A DNA stretch of 38,808 nucleotides, taken from positions 1 through 38,808 of the forward strand of contig USDD01000012.1 of assembly GCA_900553265.1 (NCBI GenBank). Reading direction: 5' to 3'. The notes under the pieces are model-generated. The model saw only the letters and a list, made by a program, of their open reading frames with translations, did no database searches and was not told the origin of the DNA. This document shows positions 1 through 7,765 of the stretch, one piece after another; positions within the stretch are counted from its first letter, which is position 1, and the number at the start of each line of letters is the position of its first letter. The DNA is from an uncultured Eubacteriales bacterium. GTDB taxonomy: Bacteria > Bacillota > Clostridia > Christensenellales > Aristaeellaceae. The position numbers and the translations under genes are program-made.

Positions 1-18
1 AAAATGCTCTCGGCGGGG

Positions 19-49
19 GTCAATCGCGCCGAACGGCGGCGCGATTGAC
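19..49. other. 12-bp perfect hairpin before the first gene
   Basis: Bases 19-30 pair perfectly with 38-49 around a 7-base loop. No T-run follows, so it is not a clear intrinsic terminator. It sits 20 bases before the start codon of the DUF1461 gene and just upstream of its ribosome binding site. It could be an mRNA processing or stabilising element, or the end of an upstream gene outside the window. Confidence 0.5.
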
Positions 50-69
50 GGGCTTTGTGGAGGTTATGG

Positions 70-801
70 ATGGGACTGCGCAGGCGAACGGAACTGATTT
101 TATGGGGATTGCTGGTGGCTCTGGCGATCGTCTGGGGAACGCTTTCGGCGCTGGAGCGCGTGGGCGTCAACTGGCTGCTCTATGCGCGGCTTCAGGCGGA
201 AGCGAACGTCGTAGAGACGTCAGGGATCTCCGAGGACGACCTGATAGCCATGGATATCGCCCTGTCGGACTATCTGAAGGGGGATTCCTCCGCGCTGGAG
301 ACGCTGGAGGTCGAGGCGGATGGGCAGCGTCAGCCGGCGTTCAACGCCCGTGAGCGCGCGCACATGGAGGATTGCCGGCGGCTGTTCGCGCTTTTGCGGT
401 CGGCGCTGCGCGGACTTCCCATCTGCATGGGCGCGCTGGCGGCGGTTTTGGTTCTGCTGCGAGCGCTGCCGTCGCGCTTTGCGCGTCTGACGGCGCGTCC
501 GCTGATCCGCGCGGCGTGGCTCGCGCCGCTGGCGCTGCTTCTTCCGCTGGGGGCGTTCGCTCTCTGGGCGGCGATTGATTTCAGCGGCGCGTTCACCTTT
601 TTCCATCATCTGCTGTTCGCCAACGACCTGTGGCTGCTGGATCCGCGAACCGATCTGCTGATTCGCATCTGCCCGTCGTCCATGTTTGCGTCGATGGGGC
701 TGCGCATCGGCGCGCGGGCGCTGCTCTGGATGGTCGGCGCGCCGGCGGCGGCGTGCGGCATTGTATGGCTGATTGCAAAGGTCAAGGAGAGTTTGAAATG
801 A
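70..801 (+). CDS. DUF1461 (TIGR01906-type) integral membrane protein
   Basis: A 243-residue membrane protein with one N-terminal helix (about residues 8-28), an extracytoplasmic segment of roughly 90 residues, and three further hydrophobic segments (about 120-140, 155-178 and 218-238). The segment around residues 180-210, with FHHLLF, NDLWLLDP and DLLIRICP, matches the conserved region of the TIGR01906/DUF1461 family as I know it; the function of that family is unknown. An in-frame TTG lies at 55, but ATG 70 is preferred because GGAGG at 59-63 is six bases upstream of it. The stop codon overlaps the tsaD start (ATGA), so the two genes are translationally coupled. Family assignment is by motif recognition only. 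Confidence 0.75.
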   Translation: MGLRRRTELILWGLLVALAIVWGTLSALERVGVNWLLYARLQAEANVVETSGISEDDLIAMDIALSDYLKGDSSALETLEVEADGQRQPAFNARERAHMEDCRRLFALLRSALRGLPICMGALAAVLVLLRALPSRFARLTARPLIRAAWLAPLALLLPLGAFALWAAIDFSGAFTFFHHLLFANDLWLLDPRTDLLIRICPSSMFASMGLRIGARALLWMVGAPAAACGIVWLIAKVKESLK

Positions 802-1862
802 CGAATTACGAATCGAGAATGCGCGCCAAAGCGGACGCGCTGCGCGCCAGGGGGTCGGCGGTGATTCTCTCGGTGGAGAGCTCCTGCGACGAGACCGCCG
901 TCGCCGTGGTGGAGAACGGCCGCATCGAGCGCGCCAACGCCATCGCCACCCAGATCGACGTGCACGCGCTGTACGGCGGTGTGGTGCCGGAAATCGCGTC
1001 GCGCATGCATGTGGAGGCCATCGATCCGCTTTTGGACGAGGCGCTGCGGCAGGCGGGCCTGACGCTGGACGAAATCGACGCGGTGGCCGTGACCTACGGC
1101 CCGGGGCTGGTGGGCGCGCTGCTCACCGGCGTGAGCTGGGCGAAGGGGCTGGCCTACGCGGCGGAAAAGCCGCTGATTCCCGTCAACCACATCGAGGGCC
1201 ATGTCAGCGCGAACTACGTGGCGCATCCGGATCTGGAGCCGCCCTTCGTATGCCTCGTGGCCTCGGGCGGACACAGCCACATCGTCAGCGTGAACCACTA
1301 CGGCTCCTACGAGCTGCTGGGCGGCACCACGGACGACGCGGCGGGCGAGGCCTTCGACAAGGTGGCGCGCGTGCTGAACATTCCCTATCCCGGCGGCCCG
1401 CTGCTGGACAGGCTGGCCGACGAGGGCGACGACCACGCCTATAAATTCCCCCGGCCGCACACCGAGGGCAAATACGACTTCTCCTTCAGCGGCCTGAAAA
1501 CCGCGGTCATCAACCAGGCGCACCATCTGCGCCAGCAGGGCGTTGAGATCAACGCCAAAGACTGGGCCGCGTCCTTCCGGCGCAGCGTGGTCGATCTGCT
1601 GGTGGACAAGACGCTCTCCGCGGCGCTGGACACGGGCGCGAAGCGCGTGTCCGTGGCCGGCGGCGTGGCGGCCAATTCGCTTCTGCGCGCGGAGCTTGCG
1701 CGCCGGGGCGAGAAGGCCGGACTTCAGGTGTTCATCCCGCCCAAGCGCCTGTGCACCGACAACGCGGTGATGATCGGCTCGGCGGGCTTCTATCGCCTGA
1801 TGGCCGGCGAGCTGGCGGCGCTGGACCTGAACGCTCTGCCATCGCTGAACATGTTCGACTGA
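798..1862 (+). CDS. tsaD: tRNA N6-adenosine threonylcarbamoyltransferase TsaD
   Basis: A 354-residue Kae1/TsaD/Gcp family protein that transfers the threonylcarbamoyl group from threonylcarbamoyl-AMP to A37 of ANN-decoding tRNAs, together with TsaB and TsaE in the cytoplasm. Visible signatures are the N-terminal SVESSCDETAVAVV phosphate-binding motif, the metal ligands H131 and H135 in NHIEGH, the VASGGHSH motif, and the third ligand D321 in the TDNAVMIGSAG motif near the C-terminus. Length is normal for the family (about 340 residues). The start at 798 overlaps the stop of the DUF1461 gene by ATGA; a longer reading frame back to 630 has no ribosome binding site. tsaB and tsaE are not in the window. 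Confidence 0.97.
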   Translation: MTNYESRMRAKADALRARGSAVILSVESSCDETAVAVVENGRIERANAIATQIDVHALYGGVVPEIASRMHVEAIDPLLDEALRQAGLTLDEIDAVAVTYGPGLVGALLTGVSWAKGLAYAAEKPLIPVNHIEGHVSANYVAHPDLEPPFVCLVASGGHSHIVSVNHYGSYELLGGTTDDAAGEAFDKVARVLNIPYPGGPLLDRLADEGDDHAYKFPRPHTEGKYDFSFSGLKTAVINQAHHLRQQGVEINAKDWAASFRRSVVDLLVDKTLSAALDTGAKRVSVAGGVAANSLLRAELARRGEKAGLQVFIPPKRLCTDNAVMIGSAGFYRLMAGELAALDLNALPSLNMFD

Positions 1863-1929
1863 GACTCTGCATAAGCGGAAGCCGCGTCGTTCCGCCGTGC
1901 GTTTCGACCCGGCGGCTGATGTTTTCATG

Positions 1930-2245
1930 ACAAAGCGGCGCGCGGTTTCCCGCGCGCCGGAGACTGTCAAAAACCTTGGAGAGAGCTCGAGAGGGCCGAA
2001 GCCCTCTCGAACTTCCAATCGTGCCCGGCGGCATGTACGGCGGGTGCGGGGCTATTTTATCGCAGGGAAATCCCATTTCCCGGAGAGAAAATAGCTACTT
2101 TGCAGATTTTGCGGCCGGAGTCTGAAAGACTCAAGCAAAATCTGGTGGGGGTGGCAGTGGCGGGGGAGCTTGCTCCCTCGTCCACCAGCTTGTCAAAACT
2201 TTTTTGACAAGCTGAGCGGCGCGCGGTTTCCCGCGCGCCGCTTTC
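1930..2245. repeat. Intergenic cluster of strong hairpins, one of them duplicated
   Basis: The 395-bp gap between tsaD and the ThuA-like gene has no plausible gene but many inverted repeats. These are 1936-1945/1950-1959 (10 bp, loop TTTC), 1987-1996/2001-2010 (10 bp), 2103-2112/2135-2144 (10 bp) enclosing 2118-2123/2127-2132, 2164-2169/2172-2177, 2187-2198/2202-2213 (12 bp) and 2215-2226/2231-2242 (12 bp). The first and last hairpins share the same 24-base core. Some may end transcription of the convergent genes, but the number and duplication resemble a palindromic intergenic element. Confidence 0.6.
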
Positions 2246-2257
2246 AGCAGTGCTTTC

Positions 2258-3067
2258 TTATTTTCCCTCGCGATACTTCGCCTCGGGCGCAACCGCGGTG
2301 TGGGGACAGTCGAGGCTGTCCACGCGCACCGTGGGCGCGGCCCAGCGCACGGCGTTCTTCAGAATCTGCCGCACCTCGGGCACGTAGTAGCTGGGCTGGG
2401 TCTCATGGCCGGGCTGGAAGTAGAAGATCCTGCCCATGCCGCGCGTCCAGGTGCAGCCGGAGCGGAACACCTCGCCGCCGGCGAACCAGCTGACGAACAC
2501 CAGATCGTCGGGCTTGGGAATGTCGAAGTACTCGCCGTACATCTCCTCGTCGGCCAGCTCGAAGGACTCGGGAATGCCCCTGGCGATGGGATGGGTGGGG
2601 CAGGTGCACCACACGCGGGAACGATCGCCCTCGCGCCACTGAAGGCGGCCGGAGGTGCCCAGAATCGCCTGCATGGGCTTGGACGGATGGGCGGAGTGCA
2701 GGCCGATGAAGCCCATGCCCTTGAGCACAGCGTCCTTCACGCGCTTCACGATCTCATCGGGAACGCGGTCGTGCGCCACGTGCGCCCACCAGACCAGCAC
2801 GTCCGTGTCGTCCAGCACCTCCTGCGTCAGGCCGCACTCGGGCATGCCCAGCGTCACGGTGCGCACGACCATGTCCTCTTCCTCCTCGAAGAGGGCCTTC
2901 AGCGTGTTGTGCAGTCCGTTGGGGTGCACCTTGCGGATTTCCTCGGCGTTGCGGTCGGCCCACTGACAGACCTTCTCGTAGTCCGCGTCGGACATTTCGG
3001 GACGGCGCACCACGCCCGCCGCGCCCAGCTCCTGCGTCTGCTCATACCAGACCGTCACTTTAATCAT
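2258..3067 (-). CDS. ThuA-like domain protein (trehalose utilization family)
   Basis: A 269-residue cytosolic protein of the ThuA family, which has a class I glutamine-amidotransferase-like fold. The motifs I recognise are VWWAHVAHD around residue 95, GLHSAHPSKP around 128, WREGDRSRVW, HPIARGI, EEMYGEYFDIP, SWFAGGEVFRSG and FYFQPGHE. ThuA proteins are linked to disaccharide oxidation in rhizobia, but most bacterial members have no proven reaction. The start is ATG 3067, nine bases after GGAGG, rather than an in-frame start 30 bases upstream. It is monocistronic and divergent from the HD-domain gene. Confidence 0.88.
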   Translation of the reverse strand: MIKVTVWYEQTQELGAAGVVRRPEMSDADYEKVCQWADRNAEEIRKVHPNGLHNTLKALFEEEEDMVVRTVTLGMPECGLTQEVLDDTDVLVWWAHVAHDRVPDEIVKRVKDAVLKGMGFIGLHSAHPSKPMQAILGTSGRLQWREGDRSRVWCTCPTHPIARGIPESFELADEEMYGEYFDIPKPDDLVFVSWFAGGEVFRSGCTWTRGMGRIFYFQPGHETQPSYYVPEVRQILKNAVRWAAPTVRVDSLDCPHTAVAPEAKYREGK

Positions 3068-3113
3068 TGGAATCAACCTCCCTGTTTTCAAAATCATGAC
3101 GGATTTCCGTTGG

Positions 3114-3123
3114 GTTTATTGTA
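3114..3123 (-). promoter_or_regulatory. Extended -10 box for the ThuA-like gene
   Basis: On the minus strand TACAAT lies at 3123-3118, preceded by TGA, giving an extended -10 box of type TGaTACAAT. The corresponding -35 position (TGGTCA) is poor. It lies in the divergent region between the ThuA-like and HD-domain genes. Confidence 0.4.
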
Positions 3124-3189
3124 TCACGAATCGCGCGGCTTGACCAGTGGTTTTTACAAGATTTATCGAATTGAAACGGAGGAATGAAC

Positions 3190-3792
3190 ATGCTGAACCG
3201 AATCGAGGCGACGGCGCTTCTGGACTGGGCGCACGCGCAGAATCCCGGCCCCTGGCGGGCGCATTCGCTGCACGTCGCCCGGGCTGCGGGCGCCATTGCG
3301 GAAAAATGCGGCATGGACGGCGAGCGGGCGTGGGTGCTGGGCGCGCTTCACGACGTCGGCCGCTACGAGGGCGTGCGCGGGCTGCACCACGCCGTCGCGG
3401 GCTATGCGCTGCTGATGGAAAAGGGCGATCCCGGCGCGGCGCGCGTCTGCGTCACCCACTCCTTCCCCGACGGCCGCCTCGAGCATTTCAACGGCAGGCG
3501 GGACGTTTCTCCGGAGGAGGAGGCCTTTCTGCGCCGGTTTCTGGCCGAAACCATCCCCGACGACTTCGACCGGCTCATCCAGCTCTGCGACGCGATCTGC
3601 ACCGCGCAGGGCGTCTGCCTGATGGAAAAGCGGCTGGTGGACGTGGCGCTGCGCCACGGTCTGGAGCCGGGACTGGACGAAAAATGGCGGGCGTTTCTGA
3701 ATCTGCGGCGCGATTTCGAGCGGCGCATGGGCGCGAGCGTCTATTCGCTGTTCGACGAATGCGCCGCCGTGACCTTCGCGGCGGAGGGCTGA
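3190..3792 (+). CDS. HD-domain phosphohydrolase-like protein
   Basis: A 200-residue soluble protein with an HD metal-dependent phosphohydrolase domain. H28, the H54-D55 pair in GALHDVGRYEG, a later THSFPDG around residue 91 and a DAICTAQG helix fit the HD superfamily H...HD...D pattern. Substrates of small stand-alone HD proteins of this kind are usually nucleotides, but none can be assigned here. An upstream ATG at 3184 leaves only one base after GGAGG (3178-3182), so ATG 3190, with seven bases of spacing, is the better start. The gene is followed by a short hairpin and a 20-bp direct duplication. Confidence 0.82.
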   Translation: MLNRIEATALLDWAHAQNPGPWRAHSLHVARAAGAIAEKCGMDGERAWVLGALHDVGRYEGVRGLHHAVAGYALLMEKGDPGAARVCVTHSFPDGRLEHFNGRRDVSPEEEAFLRRFLAETIPDDFDRLIQLCDAICTAQGVCLMEKRLVDVALRHGLEPGLDEKWRAFLNLRRDFERRMGASVYSLFDECAAVTFAAEG

Positions 3793-3822
3793 GGCAACAC
3801 CGCGCAATTCGGCGGTGCGTCC

Positions 3823-3862
3823 CCTGAGCTTTCTTTTCGCCGCCTGAGCTTTCTTTTCGCCG
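3823..3862. repeat. 20-bp perfect tandem duplication
   Basis: Two exact, directly adjacent copies of a 20-base unit at 3823-3842 and 3843-3862, lying between the HD-domain gene and the Nudix promoter. The copies end seven bases before the -35 box, so the duplication changes the upstream context of the promoter without entering it. Confidence 0.9.
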
Positions 3863-3868
3863 CCGCCC

Positions 3869-3897
3869 TTGAAGCGCCCGGCGGAACGTGGTATACT
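3869..3897 (+). promoter_or_regulatory. Promoter of the Nudix-sdaA-lactonase operon
   Basis: TTGAAG at 3869-3874 and TATACT at 3892-3897 are separated by 17 bases, a good match to the housekeeping sigma factor consensus. The first gene starts at 3936. Confidence 0.75.
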
Positions 3898-3935
3898 GAA
3901 TGGGAGCAATATTTGATCCAAATGGAGGCGGCGGC

Positions 3936-4421
3936 ATGCGCGAAACGACGCTATGCTACATTCTGCGCGGCGATCAGGTGCTGATGCTGCATCGGACGAA
4001 GAAGAAAAACGACCTCAACCACGACAAGTGGATCGGCGTGGGCGGTCATCTGGAGCCGGGCGAAACGCCGGAGGTCTGCGTGCTGCGCGAGGCGCTGGAG
4101 GAGACGGGCCTGACGCTGACCGAATACGCCTGTCGCGGCGTGGTGCGCTTCCGCACGGATGACGGCGCGGATGAGGACATGCATCTGTTCACCTGCACCG
4201 GTTTTACCGGCGCGCTGCGCGTCTGCGACGAGGGCGACCTTCAGTGGATCGACCGCGCGCGGCTGTTCGACCTTCCCATGTGGGAGGGCGACCGCATCTT
4301 CCTGAATCTGCTTGAGCGCGGCGAGCCCTTCTTCTATCTGACGCTGCGCTATCGCGGCGAAACGCTGGAGCGCGCCGAGCTGAACGGGCGCGCGTTAAAC
4401 GGAAAGGATCTGCATCCATGA
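3936..4421 (+). CDS. Nudix hydrolase, MutT/8-oxo-dGTP-diphosphatase type
   Basis: A 161-residue Nudix protein. The box runs from residues 37 to 59 as G-x5-E-x7-REALEETGL and is complete, so it should bind magnesium and hydrolyse a nucleoside diphosphate derivative. The preceding HDKWIGVGG stretch resembles Bacillota proteins annotated as 8-oxo-dGTP diphosphatase; the true substrate is not readable. The start at 3936 has GGAGG seven bases upstream; the longer frame from 3900 lacks a ribosome binding site. Its stop overlaps the sdaA start (ATGA), so it opens a four-gene operon. Confidence 0.9.
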   Translation: MRETTLCYILRGDQVLMLHRTKKKNDLNHDKWIGVGGHLEPGETPEVCVLREALEETGLTLTEYACRGVVRFRTDDGADEDMHLFTCTGFTGALRVCDEGDLQWIDRARLFDLPMWEGDRIFLNLLERGEPFFYLTLRYRGETLERAELNGRALNGKDLHP

Positions 4422-5617
4422 AATCCATTCGCGACATCTACAAAATCGGCAAGGGGCCGTCCAGTTCCCACACCATGGGGCCGGAAAAGGCCGCCAGGCT
4501 GTTCAAATCCGAGCATCCCGAGGCCGACCGCTTTGTGGCGACGCTGTACGGCTCGCTGTCGCTCACCGGGCGCGGCCACGGCACCGACCGGGTGCTGCTG
4601 GACACCCTCGCGCCCGTTCCCACCGAAATCGTCTGGAACAACGACGCGGCGCTGCCCCTCCCCCACCCCAACACCATGGAGCTGGAGGCCTTCCGCGGCG
4701 GCGAGCGCACGGGCTTCATGCGCGTGATGAGCATCGGCGGCGGCGACATCCGCATCGAGGGACGCTCCGAGCTGGAAGCCCCCGAGGTCTACCGGGAAAA
4801 GTCCTTCGCCGAAATCGCCGACTACTGCAAGACCCACAACCTGCGCATCAGCGACTATGTGGAGCAGAACGAGGGCCCGGAGATCTGGGACTTTCTCTTC
4901 GAGGTCTGGCACGCCATGTGCGCGGCCATTCAGGAGGGTCTGACCCACAGCGGCACGCTGCCCGGCGGGCTGAACGTGGAGCGCAAGGCCCAGTATCTGT
5001 ACAATCAGCGCCACATCGACGAGCGGCCCGAGACCCGGGAAAACCGCATCGTCTGCGCCTACGCCTTCGCCGTCAGTGAGCAGAACGCCTCTCAGGGCAC
5101 CATCGTCACCGCGCCCACCTGCGGCGCATGCAGCACGCTGCCTGCGGTGCTGAAGTACATGCAGGAGGAAAAGCGTCTGCCCGAGCGGCAGGTACTGAAG
5201 GCGCTGGCCGTGGCCGGCGTGATCGGCAACATCGTCAAGACCAACGCGTCCATCTCCGGCGCGGAGTGCGGCTGTCAGGCCGAGATCGGCACCGCCTGCT
5301 CCATGGCCTCCGCCGCGCTGGCGGAGCTGTTCGAGATGGGCATCGATCAGATCGAATACTCGGCGGAGGTGGCGCTGGAGCACCATCTCGGTCTGACCTG
5401 CGATCCCATCGGGGGCCTTGTGCAGATTCCCTGCATCGAGCGCAACGCCGTGGCCGCCATGCGCGCCATCAACGCCGTGCGCATCGCCAATTTCCTGACC
5501 GCCACGCGCAAGATTTCCTTCGACATGGTGGTGGAAACCATGTATCAGACGGGCAAAGACCTCAACCGCATCTATCGCGAGACCTCCGAGGGCGGCCTCG
5601 CCAAGCTGTACAAATAG
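4418..5617 (+). CDS. sdaA: L-serine ammonia-lyase, iron-sulfur type, single chain
   Basis: A 399-residue fused serine dehydratase (beta domain at the N-terminus, alpha domain at the C-terminus) that deaminates L-serine to pyruvate and ammonia with a [4Fe-4S] cluster. The N-terminus has the diagnostic KIGKGPSSSHTMGPEKA motif. Cysteines C235 (APTCGAC), C284/C286 (GAECGCQ) and C328 (LTCDPIGG) are conserved positions expected to hold the cluster. Many Bacillota split the enzyme into two chains; here it is one. It overlaps the Nudix stop and precedes the lactonase gene by nine bases, so it is co-transcribed. Assignment is firm; the physiological link to its neighbours is unclear. Confidence 0.95.
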   Translation: MKSIRDIYKIGKGPSSSHTMGPEKAARLFKSEHPEADRFVATLYGSLSLTGRGHGTDRVLLDTLAPVPTEIVWNNDAALPLPHPNTMELEAFRGGERTGFMRVMSIGGGDIRIEGRSELEAPEVYREKSFAEIADYCKTHNLRISDYVEQNEGPEIWDFLFEVWHAMCAAIQEGLTHSGTLPGGLNVERKAQYLYNQRHIDERPETRENRIVCAYAFAVSEQNASQGTIVTAPTCGACSTLPAVLKYMQEEKRLPERQVLKALAVAGVIGNIVKTNASISGAECGCQAEIGTACSMASAALAELFEMGIDQIEYSAEVALEHHLGLTCDPIGGLVQIPCIERNAVAAMRAINAVRIANFLTATRKISFDMVVETMYQTGKDLNRIYRETSEGGLAKLYK

Positions 5618-5626
5618 GAGAAAGCC

Positions 5627-6646
5627 ATGAATTACTCGATGTACATCGGCGGCTACGGCCAGGAGAGCATCGCCCGGGTGGCGCTGCGCGACGGCCGGCT
5701 GCGCCTGACGAGCACCTGTCCCGCCGTCAACGCGTCCTATCTCTGCCTTTCGCCGGACGAAAGGCGCCTCTACGCTGTGGGCGAGACGAAGCGCTTCCGC
5801 GGCGAGGCGGGCGGCAGCGTGCAGAGCTACGACATTGCCGAAGACGGCGCGCTGACGGAGACGTCCATTCAGCCCACCCACGGCGAGGATCCCTGCCATC
5901 TGAGCATTGTGGGCAATCTGCTGCTGACCGCCAACTACTCCTCTGGCAGCGTCTCCCGCTTTTCGCTGGAGTCCGACGGCCGAATCGGCGCGGCGCTTCC
6001 GCTGATTCAGCACCACGGCCGCGGCGCAAAGCCCGACCGTCAGAGCGGCCCGCACACCCATCAGGTGCAGCGCACGCCGGGCGGATGGCTGGCCGTGTCC
6101 GATCTGGGGCTGGACGCGGTATTCTTCTATCCCGCCGCGGAGCTGAGCGACGAGCAGCCCCAGCCTTTGAGGGTCTCCACGCCCGCGGGCTTCGGCCCGC
6201 GCCACTGCGCCTTTCCCCGGGGGCGGGACACGTGGTACGTGCTGTGCGAGCTGGTCAGCGAGCTGCTGATCTATCGCGGCACGCCGGGCAGCGCGACGCT
6301 CATCGGCCGCGTGCCCGTGGGCGACGGCGCGGGAGAAAACTACCCCGCGGCGCTCCGGCTCTCGCCGGACGAAAGGCTGCTGGCCGCCACCGGCCGCGGG
6401 CAGAACGTGCTCTCGCTGTTCTCCATCGGCGAAAACGGCATGCTCGCCCGGCTGACGGAGGTGAGCAGCGGCGGCGACTGGCCCCGGGACGTGCAGTTCA
6501 CGCCCGACGGCCGCTTCCTCGTCTGCTGCAACGAGCGCAGCAACCGCGTAACCGCCTTCGCCCTGAGCGAGGGCCGTCTGGAGCAGATCGACGCGCTGGA
6601 GCTGACCGCGCCGACCAACGTAATTTTCCGTCGAACGGAGGAATGA
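5627..6646 (+). CDS. Lactonase family 7-bladed beta-propeller (6-phosphogluconolactonase-like)
   Basis: A 339-residue cytosolic beta-propeller of the YbhE/Pgl type lactonase family (PF10282). Recurrent blade motifs are visible: CLSPDERRLYAVGE, HGEDPCHLSI, LLTANYSSGSVSRF, QSGPHTHQVQRTP, LGLDAVFFY, GFGPRHCAFP, LRLSPDERLLAATGRG and GDWPRDVQFTPDGRFLVCCNE. Family members hydrolyse 6-phosphogluconolactone or other lactones. The start at 5627 has AGGAG six bases upstream. It lies in the Nudix-sdaA operon. No other pentose-phosphate gene is near, so the physiological lactone is uncertain. Confidence 0.9.
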   Translation: MNYSMYIGGYGQESIARVALRDGRLRLTSTCPAVNASYLCLSPDERRLYAVGETKRFRGEAGGSVQSYDIAEDGALTETSIQPTHGEDPCHLSIVGNLLLTANYSSGSVSRFSLESDGRIGAALPLIQHHGRGAKPDRQSGPHTHQVQRTPGGWLAVSDLGLDAVFFYPAAELSDEQPQPLRVSTPAGFGPRHCAFPRGRDTWYVLCELVSELLIYRGTPGSATLIGRVPVGDGAGENYPAALRLSPDERLLAATGRGQNVLSLFSIGENGMLARLTEVSSGGDWPRDVQFTPDGRFLVCCNERSNRVTAFALSEGRLEQIDALELTAPTNVIFRRTEE

Positions 6647-6649
6647 ACC

Positions 6650-6886
6650 ATGCGATGCAGCTGTCAGATCTGCGGAACCTACATGGTGCACTCGGAGAGC
6701 CTGGAGCTGGGCTGCGTCTGCCCCGAGTGCGGCTATCGCTGCAAGGAATGCCTCGGCACGGACACGGTGATGAGCCGCGAGGAACTGCGCGCGCTGAAGC
6801 GCGACCCGGCGATGATCGCCCAGCTTTTCTCCGACCCGGAGGAGCCCGAGGAGCGCTTCAACCCCGACGAGTTCGGGCGGGAATGA
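6650..6886 (+). CDS. Small cysteine-rich zinc-ribbon protein
   Basis: A 78-residue acidic protein I do not recognise as a named family. Its first 35 residues hold eight cysteines: C3, C5, C8, then C22, C24, C27, C31 and C34, including CxC, CxxC and CxxxCxxC spacings. This suggests one or two zinc or metal sites. The C-terminal half is rich in Glu, Asp and Pro. GGAGG lies eight bases before the start, and the gene begins three bases after the lactonase stop, so it is a real operon member. A terminator follows at 6956. Function unknown. Confidence 0.75.
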   Translation: MRCSCQICGTYMVHSESLELGCVCPECGYRCKECLGTDTVMSREELRALKRDPAMIAQLFSDPEEPEERFNPDEFGRE

Positions 6887-6955
6887 GCGCGGGAAAACGC
6901 CGCGCTCTCCACGAATGCTTTCGAACGCAGCATCTTCTCATGATTTCCCGTTTTT

Positions 6956-6983
6956 GCGGCGCGACGTTTGTCGCGCTGCTTTT
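6956..6983 (+). terminator. Intrinsic terminator after the Nudix-sdaA-lactonase operon
   Basis: Bases 6956-6965 pair with 6970-6979 (one G-T pair) around a GTTT loop, followed by TTTT. It lies 70 bases after the zinc-ribbon gene. Confidence 0.7.
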
Positions 6984-7004
6984 CATATCTATTCGCGGTA
7001 AATT

Positions 7005-7023
7005 ATTATCGTTTTTCGATAAT
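7005..7023. promoter_or_regulatory. Putative operator, 7-bp inverted repeat
   Basis: ATTATCG at 7005-7011 is mirrored by CGATAAT at 7017-7023 with a TTTTT centre. It lies seven bases upstream of the -35 box of the DUF2975-XRE module. It is a natural candidate binding site for the small XRE regulator encoded two genes downstream; this is inference. Confidence 0.5.
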
Positions 7024-7029
7024 TTCTTA

Positions 7030-7058
7030 TTGACAAATGAGTCCCGCGCTGTTATACT
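7030..7058 (+). promoter_or_regulatory. Strong promoter of the DUF2975-XRE-DUF4153 operon
   Basis: TTGACA at 7030-7035 and TATACT at 7053-7058 with a 17-base spacer, nearly the full sigma-A consensus. The first start codon is at 7091. Confidence 0.88.
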
Positions 7059-7090
7059 GTTCCCAGAAAATACCGCTGGGAGGGATTTCC

Positions 7091-7543
7091 ATGGAGAACA
7101 ATGCGCTTCGCTCCATCGCAGTCAGCCGCGCGCTGCTTCGGCTGTTCGCGCTGGCGCTGGCCGTGCTGGACTGGGCGATCTGGCCGCTGACGGCCCTGTT
7201 TCGGGAAAAGCTGCCGCTGTTCAATCAGACGGACGCCTGTCTGCTGATCGCGTGCCTGTATCTGTGCAATATTCCGGGCTTTCTGCTGCTCTGGTTCATG
7301 GAGAAGCTGCTGAAGAACCTGCGGGACGGGCGCGTGTTCGTAGAGGACAACGTATCCCTCCTTCGCCGAATCGCCCGCTGCTGCTACGCCGCCTGCCTTC
7401 TCTGTCTGGCCCTCTGCCCGCGCATTTATCTGCTGGGCTTCGTGGCCGTCGCCGCGGGCTTCATGGGGCTGGTGGTGCGCATCGTGCGCAATGTGTTCGC
7501 CCAGGCGATTCCCATGCGGGACGAGCTGGATTTGACGGTGTGA
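7091..7543 (+). CDS. DUF2975 family membrane protein
   Basis: A 150-residue membrane protein with four hydrophobic segments (roughly residues 12-32, 48-68, 95-112 and 115-135). The central DGRVFVEDNVSLLRRIARCCY segment matches the DUF2975 pattern as I know it. Such proteins are typically encoded beside a short XRE regulator of the YozG type, exactly as here. Function is unknown. The start is ATG 7091 with GGGAGG just upstream; an upstream in-frame ATG at 7037 lies inside the promoter and cannot be used. Three genes follow each other closely, ending at 8967. Confidence 0.85.
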   Translation: MENNALRSIAVSRALLRLFALALAVLDWAIWPLTALFREKLPLFNQTDACLLIACLYLCNIPGFLLLWFMEKLLKNLRDGRVFVEDNVSLLRRIARCCYAACLLCLALCPRIYLLGFVAVAAGFMGLVVRIVRNVFAQAIPMRDELDLTV

Positions 7544-7552
7544 GGTGAGCCC

Positions 7553-7765
7553 ATGGCAATTGTAGTCAATCTGGACGTGATGCTGGCCAAAAGGAAGATG
7601 GGCGCGGGCGAGCTGGCCGAGAAAATCGGCATCACTCCCGCCAATCTGTCCATTCTGAAGAACCAGAAGGCCAAGGCCATCCGCTTTTCCACGCTGAACG
7701 AGATCTGCCGGGCGCTGAACTGCCAGCCCGGAGACATTCTGGAATATCAGGAGGAGGATCCATGA
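7553..7765 (+). CDS. Short XRE-type regulator (YozG-like) paired with DUF2975
   Basis: A 70-residue helix-turn-helix protein of the Cro/CI class that consists of little more than the DNA-binding domain. Residues 18-60 (AGELAEKIGITPANLSILKNQKAKAIRFSTLNEI and following) give helices 2-5, and the end CQPGDILEYQEED is typical of the short YozG-like group. The ribosome binding site GAGGTGAG precedes ATG 7553. It starts nine bases after the DUF2975 stop and overlaps the next gene by ATGA. It probably regulates its own operon through the inverted repeat at 7005-7023 (inference). Confidence 0.9.
   Translation: MAIVVNLDVMLAKRKMGAGELAEKIGITPANLSILKNQKAKAIRFSTLNEICRALNCQPGDILEYQEEDP

Noticed and set aside
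4349..6691. A 780-codon open frame on the minus strand
   Set aside because: Antisense to the serine ammonia-lyase and lactonase genes; low-complexity shadow translation without motifs.
5128..7548. An 806-codon open frame on the plus strand in another frame
   Set aside because: It crosses four well-supported genes in a different frame, a terminator and a promoter; Arg/Gly/Ala-rich shadow.
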